Origin: Pelargonium tetragonum
Taxonomy: Eukaryota; Streptophyta; Magnoliopsida; Geraniales; Geraniaceae
NCBI GenBank assembly: GCA_036897445.1
Contig: JAYMTL010000004.1
Coordinates: 62,001 to 126,000, forward strand
DNA length: 64,000 bases
Direction of reading: 5' to 3'
Numbering within the stretch: the first letter of the stretch is position 1; each line of letters begins with the position of its first letter. This document shows positions 25,270-35,012 of the stretch, piece by piece. The translations under genes were made by a program, and so were the position numbers. The notes beneath the pieces are model-generated. The model searched no databases, was not told the origin of the DNA, and saw only the letters and a list, made by a program, of their open reading frames with translations.

Positions 25270-25342
25270 CTCCGTCCTTCATTGGTTAAATCAAAACTGT
25301 ACTTTATCAATATACAAAGGTTCAAGTCCCGCTTCTCTGATG
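25270..25342 (+). pseudogene. tRNA-like relic
   Basis: ATTGGTTAAATC resembles a D loop, and GGTTCAAGTCC at 25319-25329 is a perfect T-loop/B-box, at roughly tRNA distance (about 35 bases apart). No convincing anticodon stem forms in between, the T stem AAAGG/CCCGC pairs at only two positions, and no acceptor stem is found. Read as a decayed tRNA; identity not assignable. Confidence 0.35.
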
Positions 25343-25595
25343 ATGAACTTACTCTCTGTTTTCTTTTCTGGGTCATGGAATATTCTCGAGTAACAGAATC
25401 TTAATTAACGAAATAAATAGGAGTTTCAAATCTTATTCTTTAATTTCCTTCTAGGCGCCTCCAAGTAATAATAAGTAATAAGCGTATACGTATTAGATTT
25501 AGTAACTCCTAAAATTCTGAGAAATTTAACTAGTCCGGATAAGAAAATTTCTGCTGAAATAACCCTAAGACTAAATGAAATTGAAGGGTCGGCAG

Positions 25596-25672
25596 CCTAT
25601 CTATCAGGGATTTGAACCTGCGAGATTTTTACTAGAATGAAATTGCTCTACCCCAAATCTGTTATAAATTAC
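25596..25672 (-). pseudogene. tRNA-like relic with canonical 3' spacing
   Basis: Read on the minus strand, GGTAGAGCA (end of a D arm) is followed by 5 + 7 + 5 + 5 + 5 nucleotides and then the T loop TTCAAAT, exactly the canonical spacing of tRNA positions 26 to 54. GGTTCAAATCC is a perfect B-box. In this register the anticodon would be TCT, but the anticodon stem has only 3 of 5 pairs. CAGG and CCTG pair perfectly if one extra C is allowed, which suggests a single-base insertion in the T stem. The first half of the D stem is missing and the acceptor stem is poor. It is the best tRNA fossil in the window. Confidence 0.45.
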
Positions 25673-26048
25673 TGCTATATAAACTTGACTTTCTTGGAGC
25701 TAGCTTAAGCATTTCTTTGTATCTAACTATTTAAGCGATTCCTTATTACCCTGTCTTTACTTAAATTTCTTTCTTATAAGCACTAACTAAGGAACTCTCG
25801 TGAAATCCCTGCTTTCTTGGAAATTGCAGCCACGAATTCTTTAGGTTAGGTAAACAACTCTTTATATATTATAAAGAATTCCAATCTTACTTTTAATTTG
25901 ACTCAAGCGCCTTAAAAGGGAATCAACTAACACTAGTAAATTAGAGATGGCAAGCTTCCTACTCTCTATGTTAAAGTTTAGTACGAGATTGCTTCACCGA
26001 ACACCTTGGTATTAACCAACTCCCTAAACTATATCTTAAAGGAATCCA

Positions 26049-26075
26049 GTAAGACAAGGGTTATAATCCCATAAA
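26049..26075 (+). pseudogene. T-arm-like relic of the GTAARACA family
   Basis: GTAAGACAAG is followed by GGTTATAATCCCATAAA, sharing order and spacing with 16078, 26657, 24053 and 2896. It has two mismatches to the B-box pattern. GGG and CCC could form a short T stem. No 5' half is visible. Confidence 0.35.
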
Positions 26076-26535
26076 ATTCTCCTTCACTTATTTTGTTACT
26101 CTTATAAGAATAGCTTGTTGTTTCCTAATACCTATTTTGAAAGCTATACTTCTTCCTAGTCTTTTTACTTTATTAGGCCCAGAACTACACCTTTCTTGAC
26201 TTGATACCTACAACTTTCTTATGAGCTAGACCTCTCTCAAGCTTCATAATACCTGCGGATAAACTCAACTTAGAAGCTAGACTCTGTACTCTATCCCTAT
26301 CTTAATCTTTAAAAAACTTTCTTAAGACCAACCCAACAGGAAACCCAGCTAACTTGAAAAGGGACATGAAAAAGCCCTGCTTGTTAAGGAAATTCTGATT
26401 CTATTGTGGAGTAAGCCTTTAACTTAGTATTACTGATGCCCTAAATCTAGAGTACGAAAAAGCTGGAACTCCTGTCTGGTTTTACTTAGTTATCAAATTT
26501 CCTGCTATCCTGAGGGGATCAACTTCTTAAAAAAC

Positions 26536-26560
26536 GCATGAGTTCAAGTCCCATACAATG
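26536..26560 (+). pseudogene. T-arm-like relic
   Basis: ATGAG-TTCAAGT-CCCAT forms a T arm with 4 of 5 stem pairs and a standard 7-base T loop; the one mismatch is an A where G is expected. A near twin lies at 51232, where AGTTCAAGTCCCATA is identical. The rest of a cloverleaf is absent. Confidence 0.35.
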
Positions 26561-26656
26561 TAAGAGAGACCTCCTAAATGATATCTTAAGGCTGCACTAA
26601 GACAAAGCGCACGCTATCTATATAAACTTATAGGCGCTTCAAAGAAAACTTATTAA

Positions 26657-26682
26657 CTAAGACAATAGGTTATAATCTCAAA
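26657..26682 (+). pseudogene. T-arm-like relic of the GTAARACA family
   Basis: CTAAGACAATA is followed by GGTTATAATCTCAAA. It is closest to 26049, 600 bp away in the same orientation, sharing GGTTATAATC exactly. Confidence 0.35.
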
Positions 26683-27127
26683 CTCAGATAACTTTAAGCT
26701 AACGCTAATTTATAGTACTTCTAAGACTAAGAAATATCTAAAAAGTTATCCCTGTTTTAAGAATTCCCCTAAACATATAAACTCAAACAACTTCTTTTAC
26801 TGGAAATTTCTTGCTTTAGCTCTCTTATTACTTAGCGCATCTTTCTTACTATCCAGGGTTCCCTTTACCAGTACCGAGATTAGAAAAAAGCCTTTTACTT
26901 TACGCCCCTTACCCGAAAAATGACTTTAGTTACTTTATTCCATAACACATCTCTATTTTTTACTATCCCAGTAACAAAATAAAACAAGTATAATAAGAAG
27001 AAAGCAACCCTCTTTGTTAAGCCTTGTCCCTGGACTTTAAAAGATTATTAAATTCTTCATAGTAAGGACACTAGGCCCCGCTATATAAGGCAAAAAAAAG
27101 AGCTTTCTAGAGAGATATAAAGGAAAC

Positions 27128-27217
27128 TTCTTCCTGTCTTTTGTTGTTACTGCTATAAAGAGGGTAGGCCCTGTAGAGTCTAGAGAAGGTTACTGTACCT
27201 GACTCTGCGAAAAGAGG
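27128..27217 (+). repeat. Island element, diverged copy 1
   Basis: This stretch aligns along its length with 46030-46126: CTTCTT-CTGT, then GTTGTTACTGCTATAAAGAG against GTAGTTATTACTACAGAGCG, then TAGGCCCT in both, then GTACCTGACT in both and GCGAAA near the end. It is the most diverged copy, missing about six bases in the conserved end. No protein frame runs through it. Confidence 0.6.
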
Positions 27218-27624
27218 TAATGTAATTAGTATACTAGATAGAACAGGAATACCCTATAGCCCACCCACTACTTCATACGCTTACTTGCTGTCCTTGCTGT
27301 CAACATTCCTGCCAGCTAAAAATCCGCTAACCCCTAATAATTTGCCTTTCAAAGTTTCTTCTTCCTTGTAAAAACACAGAGATCCTTCTATTCTATATGT
27401 TCTTGCTTTTGGTCCTAGGAAGCTTCTGAACTAGACTTTACTTTTGACTCCCATTTATTATAGCCCTAAGAAACTAACTAAGAAGAGGTAATAACCTTAA
27501 AGTAATATAACAACTAAAATAAGTTCTATTACCTATTACAATACAATAACTAAATACAAGACTATAACTATACTGTAAAAAAACCTTAGTATAAGTGTAT
27601 TACATTGGGAAATAGGGACAGCTA

Positions 27625-27636
27625 GGGGCCCCCGGG
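27625..27636. other. Isolated 12-bp pure G+C cluster
   Basis: GGGGCCCCCGGG is the longest pure G+C stretch containing both bases that I noticed, and it includes the palindrome GGGGCCCC. It lies at the right edge of the C-biased domain. It may be an extreme form of the dispersed motif. Confidence 0.4.
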
Positions 27637-29440
27637 ATAGTTATGTCAGTTATAAGACTAAGGCTCTAAAGTTCAGACACTCCGCTTTAGTTTAGCTTGA
27701 AAGTCCTTTTCATGCGACTCGGGCTTAATAAAAGTTTCTCTGGCCGACCTATCTTTATTTTTGAAACAAAGAGGCTACCCGCTTTAGTACCCTGTGTAAG
27801 CGATGTGATCTAACAAGGCCTTATAACGGAAATCCTAAAATTCTTTTACCTTTATTTGAAGGTCTTGATTAAGTGAGATAAAAATTTCTTAAATACCCAG
27901 AATTTTCTAACTTTTTTGAATTGGGATAACCTCAATTGAAGTGAGTTTTATTGCACTAGTCCCGGACTAAAAAGAGCTTCGTAGATTTCTAAGGATTTTT
28001 ACTGCAGTCCTTTCCTTCTTTTTCTAATAGACACTACCCTTCAAGTCGAGAATACGCGTTAATTTAATATTTGGAAACTCAAAACCGAAGACGGAGAACC
28101 TATAAAGAAAGGGGCCCTTGCAAATAAAGAAAATTTATATGTTGGTTATATCTACTACTTATCAAAAACCTCGTCAGTAAAAGGCTCCCCTCTTGTAAGT
28201 GAGTCAATTTGTTAAGAGTTAATGCTATTTATATATATTACCTTTTAATAACGCAACTTTGACCGAATGAATATTTTAGACTTCTATTCACGTTGAAACA
28301 CTAAAAAAGCTTCCACTATTAGATAAGGATTCCGGCTTGTATCAAAAAAGCCCTAAAAACAGGCACTTCCAAAGCTTCGATAGGAAATTACCCTTTAGTT
28401 CTCTCTACTTTTGTGTCCTTACCACATCATCTTTTATTTGACCTTGTTAACTTAATAATAAAGTTTAAGGCGCACAAGGAAAACCCCTTAAATCTTAATT
28501 ACTATCCGATGAAACCTGAGATCAGAGCTCAGAGGAACACAAAACTCTTCCTTAAGAGCTGCTTTAACCTGGAAATTCAAGAATAAACTACATATTGTAA
28601 AGAGTTTCTCAAAAGGCTTAAAAAAAGGATTGAGGGCTTCTGCCTTCGAGAGTCTTTATCTCTAAATGTAAAAAAACTGATATACTGATTTTCGTTCTAT
28701 TATTTTATATATTCTCTGGTTCCTAATCCACGATACTTTAAATTTCCTTTTATCCTGTGAGAAGCGAAAACGCCTGAATGTACTCCCATTTAAAAACCTT
28801 CCTCAAAAGGAAACCTCTTTTACAATTCCTGCAATTCCTTAGAGATTTTACAAATGAAACTGACATTTAAGGCTTTAGATTTAGATAGAAACCTTTCCAG
28901 ACTGTACTTTTTTCTTCTTAAGACTCCATTTTAATTTAACTAACGAAGAAAATTTCTATTTAACCTGCTAAAGGGTAAAGGGAAAATTGACTAATACAGG
29001 ATTTGTTCTACCTATAGAATCTACAAACTATTACAAATTTCTTAAAAGCAGGGATCCTTCTTTATTTTAGAAAATACTGGCAATTTGAGAAGCTTTTTTT
29101 AGGACATTGGTAAATAAAGAGTTTATTAATAGAACTGCTAAGGGTATTGTCCCTTTTTCATTTTTGTAGTGATACTTGGGCAAGCTTATTCTAGGAAGGA
29201 GTAACCTCCCCGCGCTAAAGATTTAGGTATGAGAGAAAAGGATTCGCGCTCTTGAAAAGTTTTATACTGCTCCGAAAATGTCCTAGTAATCCTTATAGGG
29301 GTCACTTTCCCGGCTTTGCTTTTTATACTAAATAAAGCCCTATCTTCATAATCTTGGCTTAACTTACGTAAAAAGAGGGCTCTAATTATCCTTATCCCGG
29401 CTGTAAAAGAAAGAATGGAATTTATAATATTCTTTTTTAT

Positions 29441-29460
29441 TTCATTCCAATGTATATAAT
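29441..29460 (+). repeat. Dispersed 20-bp repeat, copy 2
   Basis: Exact copy of 9089-9108. In both copies a pyrimidine-rich or ATTTT-containing stretch follows within 10 bases (TTCATTTTAA at 9109; TCTATTTTATTTC here). Confidence 0.75.
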
Positions 29461-30046
29461 GTCTATTTTATTTCAATCTAGATGACTAATCAAGTAAGGG
29501 TTTGTTTGCCTTTTCTAAGGTATGCAAAAAAGGTTTTTGTTCTTTAATAATAATCACTCGGCTTTTGTGTTGTTTAACTATAAATGAAAAATGTCAGCAT
29601 TGACTTTCTATAACTAACTAACTAAAAAGAAATGAAACCGTAGGAACGAGAGAAGTCCTTTGTTTCTTGTATTTATAAGTTGACTGCTCTGCTAACTTTT
29701 TCTATTTGTTATAAACTAAGAGTTATTAAATAAAGGGCTCCGCGATAGAATTAAAAGAAAGCTTATAAAGTTATTACATTGGAGCACGCAGACTTCCTTT
29801 TATACTAACTTTACCCGTTTGATTGGACAACCCGCTTATATTATAAGGTTCTGGCGCTACCAAAAAGGACTTACTTAATTCAAAGCACGGCTTTATAGTT
29901 CTAAAAAGGGATGCATTATATAAATCTTAATTGGTCAAACAAAGCTCACCTACTTCTAGGTAAGGATAAGGAACTTAAGATAGGAGTCATGATTTAGACT
30001 CTAATTTTAACGGGCTCTTCCAAGTCAAAAAAGGGTCTCTCATGCG

Positions 30047-30078
30047 GGGTCCTGCGGGTCTTTTTCTTCAAAAAGACC
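30047..30078. repeat. GGGGTCCT plus hairpin element, copy 1
   Basis: GGGGTCCT at 30047 precedes a perfect 9-bp stem, GGTCTTTTT/AAAAAGACC, with the loop CTTC (30057-30078). The same layout occurs at 51748-51787, where GGGGTCCT precedes a palindromic stem starting with CTTTTTCTT. The spacer differs, and CTCTC/CTCT precedes both. Two copies 21.7 kb apart in the same orientation imply common origin. No adjacent gene suggests a terminator role. Confidence 0.6.
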
Positions 30079-33000
30079 TCTAAAGTCTTTGTCAAGTCTC
30101 CGGATTAAGGGTAGCTTGACTTTTTGGTGTAATGGAAGAAATCGGGTTATAAAAGTCTTTTCAGTTTCGAGTAGAAAAAATTTTCTAGGTTAGTTATTAA
30201 AAAATACAAATTGGTTTGTATAAACCCTCTTTACTCGAATATCGGGCTAAGTCTATAAAGGGTTCTTTTATTCTTATATTCTTACGGCAGTTTAAGTCAG
30301 TACAGAAAAACCCTAACCGTGCCTATTTAAATGCGCTATAAGTCGGAGTACCTTATGTAGTCTTTTTTTATATTTCCGTGCGTTTTTACATATACTTTAA
30401 TTCTACCTATTTTTATTTTAAGGAAACAAGTTAAGTCTAGCTAGCTACATTTTTGGGACGGATTGCCGGTGTTGGAGTTTAGTTAGGATTGATAGGTATT
30501 TGAATTAAAAGTTTTCTTTCAATTACTCAGAATCCTAGGCTTTGACGAACTGCTTATAGAAATAATAGTAAAAATAGCTTACCGGGAATGATAGTTATCA
30601 TAAGAAAGAAAACCCTACCTTAATGAGAATTTTGATTTAATACTTGCAATCTAACTAAGAAGACTGATCCCAGATACTAAACTACTAAAAATACAAGGAC
30701 TCAAGCCTCTCTGAGATATCGTAGGTAAGGGCACAAATACATTAGAAAGCCAACCCAGGCAGACGCCGCTGAACTTTATTACGGGACAGAAGCTGCGCGT
30801 GCAGTAAGGAAGTGAGTATTATACTCATTGGTTGACAAATTGAAAAGGGTTGAATACAATCTACTTTGTATGGCGTATCGTGTTATTATAATAAAGTAAG
30901 GTAATGCCGCTTAGAATAGGAAGCTATAAAATCGATAAAGGGGTTCCATTTCATATGCTCCCTTGAGTAATAATAAAGCTTAGACTTTTAGTTCAGATAG
31001 ACCCTATCAGATATGAATTGAAAAAAAAAACTAGAGCTGAAAGTTGGCGGAGAAACGGCTCTCTATTTCTTAGTACTTACCAGGTTCTCTACTATATCTT
31101 TATACGCCATACCCTTATAGAATAGAAACCCTTTACTTAGTAGCGGATACACCGTAGGTAAAAGTAAAAAGAATTTTGTGAACCTAACTTCTAAAAATTC
31201 TTAATAAAGCCTATTACTAGACAAAATCCTTGTGAGGCAACTATTAACTTCTAGTTAAAAAGAAAGTCCGTAATTAAATAGAGTTAATAATAACCTTATT
31301 TACTGGAAAGCCCAGGAGTAAACTGGAATACTAATATAGATATAGAACAAAGGGGACCTAAGCCTTGCCTTGAAAAGTCAAAACTTGTAAATCCGGAGCA
31401 CAAGACCGTCCCTAGATTTTCTAACGTAAACCAGCTCAAATTCTTCGAGCAAATGATAAAGCCCAGCTTTTGCCTATTCTGCAAAGTAACGGGCAGCAGT
31501 TAAAGAGAATTAAACTTAGGATATCCGTTTGGGGCCCCTCTTGAGAACTCATTCATATTAAAGCCTTAATTTAAGTTAAGGGCAAAAAACTCTTGATTAG
31601 TAAAAGAACCTCTACCACTCCCAAAATGACGCCTCCGGAACAAGAATTTCGCAAGAACTCTCTTTACCACCAAATTGACTTTTTATAACAACTCCTAGCG
31701 CAGCAACCAGAAAATCTCGGCTTTTTCTTGAATACTTCCAAGTTTGACTTTACATACTACCCTTTACTCGTTCAACTTTTCATAAAAGTTCTTTTGTGCT
31801 CTATAACTTCTAGATAACTCTAACAGGAGAGCCTTATGTATATTTCAAAAAAATTCTATCTAGAGACAGTAGCTTGTAGTAAATTTTTCAAGAGTCAAAC
31901 TTCGTCATTTCAGTAGGGAAGTTGTGCATATTTTTATTTTAAGAGTTACTAATTATTGTCCAAAGTTCAAATTTGGGCTGTTGGGATTACTCTATGTTAG
32001 GGCTGCCCAGACAGAAGCGAAAGGTACTGAGTCTGGGTCTCCGTGGATACGAGAGTAATTAGTTATTACTAAGGTAAAGAGATAACAGAGAAATAAAAGA
32101 ATACTGCTAGTTTTTGTTAAGGTCCATATCTAATCTAAAAAGAAATTTCTAAGATAAATTAAGAGTGGTAGGGGCCCCCTAAAAAAAGACTAAAGAAAGC
32201 TCCGACAGTTATTTCTCTGAAAATGCACCATCTCACGTTTTGAACCTATGTCTTAAAAACTTAAGTGTACTCCCGGAATTCGTGTCAGAAAAAGGGCCTC
32301 TAGTATGAAGGATTATAGTATACTTGGGTTTTCCTTAAGAGTTCGAAGCCTTTAATTATTTATTAATATAATCTGAGGCCTTTTTTAGCAACCGGGTGGA
32401 AGGCTTTTAAACACGACTTAACGCGCCAGGGAGTTCCTTGTTAGATATAAAATTTGGGGTTAAAAAGAGAAAAGGCTTTCAGAATGAAAGACACCTACAA
32501 AACTATTGGCTGGCTTATGAACGAAGTTTACATTGTGCTAAAATTTGACGAGCCAAAAAGTGCGTCACTTGGATAAAACCAGGGTCTCCTAGTTAGAGGG
32601 AAACGCATTCCTATTCCTAAAATTTCGAATTCTCTGCTTTGACAGCTAAATTTTTATCTTTATTACAGTATACACTTAGGTAAATTCAATCAAGAGGTAC
32701 TGATCTAAAAGAGTGAGGTAATAAAATGAAATTAACTGCCTTTAATTTTTTAAAAGAGGCTCCATACTATATATTCTATATTAGACCGGGTTAAAATAGT
32801 ATTTACTTTATTATACAAGGAGCATGATTTTTTTGTTTGTCTAAATCTTTTCTCCCCTAACCTAAACTTTATAAGAAAATGAGATTCAAGGTTTTCCATA
32901 GCTTTAATAGAAATCAAAGCTTTTGCTATCAGGGAGACTTTATCCTACTCGTCAAGTGTATAAAGGACCCTTCTGCGTCTAACACAAAATGAAATAAACT

Positions 33001-33747
33001 AACTTAAACCCGACACTTTTCACAAGTAACTCCCAGTTTACCCGACTGTAATTACAAAGAACTAATTCTGAAGCCAAAACTTCTCTGCACTAAAAGTTCC
33101 TCCTAGATAGAGCTACAAACTCAAGCAGGATTCCTTTTTAAACAATAGAAATCCCTTAAACTAATACGTCGGCGAGTCTATGGGTAGCATCCTTATAGGA
33201 TTTAGTCGTACAAGACTCGGAACTCCCTCTTGTTTATAGCACGGATAAAAACTTAGGAAATGTACCAAGATAAAGCGGGTTTCTCGAAATTTACACAGGG
33301 AACAGGGGTATCTCAGGCCTTTCCTAGAGAGATCCTCTTCGGAGGTCGAGACAGGGCTTTTAATAATATTCTCCAAAATTGAGTGATAAGTCAAGACTAA
33401 ACAACTAGAGGGAGCTCTATGTTGATATTATTTTTAAGGGAGTCCCGCTTGTATCCTCAATTATCTTTTCTATCTCAGGTTTTCTTTTTTTAAGCCTACC
33501 CCCTTAGAAGGCTAAAAGACCTGTTTAGTATTAATTCGTTTTCCTTACCGAGTATAGCTACTTATTATATAAAAGTGACTTTTCTACTTGAGTTTTGAAA
33601 TGACTAAAAAGGACTTTCTCGCCAGCTGTTAAGCTCTAACACTTTTCCTATTCTTGGTTAAGAATTACGATATATTTAGCTGCACTTGTACTGAATCCTC
33701 TAGGACCCAATCCTTTAGTGAGAGGCCGAAAGTATAGGCAAAGTGGT

Positions 33748-33771
33748 GTTCTAAAGTTCTAAAGTTCTAAA
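33748..33771 (+). repeat. Tandem 8-bp repeat, three exact units
   Basis: GTTCTAAA is repeated three times without change, immediately before GGGGTTCCCC, itself a strong purine/pyrimidine motif. It is probably replication slippage. Confidence 0.8.
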
Positions 33772-34990
33772 GGGGTTCCCCATTATATATTGAGTTATCA
33801 GGTAATATTTATTAAGTTTGGCTACAGATTTTTCATTAGATATAGGGTGCAAAAAGGTATCCTCACTATCGAATTAAGAAAATTTTTGTGTTCCTTATAA
33901 GCCTGTCATTACTAGAAGCAGTTTGGGGTTTCAAAATGACTAATACCTGTTATACGGGACTTTATATACTCTATTAAATTAGGCTTGGTCTTTAACCAGA
34001 AATACTAAATATAATTTAGAAGGAGGTTATACTGCCCTTTACTTATCCGGGGTTCTCATGCCTAACAAGAGTGTATTGTTGCACATTCCTCCTCCTTCGG
34101 GGTGCCTTGGGCTTTAAGTATATGGAAATTTTGGAGTAGTCCTAAGGATTTAAGAAAGCAAATATAGAAAATTAATAAAGGGAGTCATAGAATGAAATAA
34201 CTAGACCCTTAGACCTCGCATAGTTTAGAATACCTTAAAAAGAAACAAAAGTTTAATCTAAACCCGAGGCTGACCCCCGGATCTTAAGTTAACTACTTGA
34301 GAGGATACTAGGAAGTGGTATAATACCCAGAGGAATAAAAAAATTTCAATGAATTTCATTTTAGTGAAAAAATCTCGGGAGCCGTTCTTTATGTAAATAA
34401 AAGTCAATATTATCAACAAGTATCTACTATTAAACCCGAATAGGAAGCCTCTTACATGCCACCTACCAGGAATCTCCTTATTATTTTCTCAATCGGGGTT
34501 GGTTAGAATACTCAATTTCGTTTCTATTTCTGGTATCAAGTTATTCTTACTTAATACGGCCTGTTTAGTTATAAGGTATAGTAAAAGGAGTTGTTTATAC
34601 TTCTTATATGAGCCAAAGAACCTTGACCCGTACCGGGCTGCGATAAAGAGTGAGTAATATACTCCAAATTAAATTAATAAGTACGCAGCGCATTTACGTT
34701 ATACACTTCCAGTTTACTCCATTCAGTTATACAAGGGCCCACTATGTATATGTAAAGCACCTTCATATAAGAAATCCATTAGTAATGCCCTGCCTCTGTT
34801 ACTTTTTGCTTATCACGCGTAGTAAATCCGCATTGAACTAAGAATTTGTATGGAATCTTATAGTAGTATACCCCTTTAGAGGAAATACTCCACAGCAGGA
34901 GTTTTAGGCAAATTTACCCCATATTTAAGTAATTAATTTAGCAGTAGGTATATTATCCCATATCTCGTATTAGCAAGGTAAAGGTAATGT

Positions 34991-35012
34991 AATTAAGGGG
35001 GGCCCCTTAATT
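34991..35012. repeat. Perfect 10-bp inverted repeat with GC core
   Basis: AATTAAGGGG and CCCCTTAATT are perfect complements separated by GG. The G/C core with A/T flanks is the ideal form of the motif dispersed through the window. As RNA or cruciform DNA it would be one of the more stable hairpins here. Confidence 0.75.

Larger units (their letters stand above)
25261..27640. other. C-biased domain rich in tRNA-like relics
   Basis: From about 25680 to 27600 C exceeds G on the plus strand and the purine/pyrimidine motif thins out. Five T-arm-like sequences lie within 1.4 kb (25319, 25608 minus, 26059, 26541 and 26668), the densest cluster in the window. At the right end (27128-27217) is the most diverged copy of the island element shared with 45999 and 57808. 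CTTTCTTATGAG at 26214-26225 recurs at 51351-51362. No frame reaches 60 codons and no intact tRNA can be folded by eye. Confidence 0.5.

Noticed and set aside
30999-31007. AGACCCTAT, reminiscent of a large-subunit rRNA segment
   Set aside because: Nine bases in isolation; the neighbouring conserved helices are absent.
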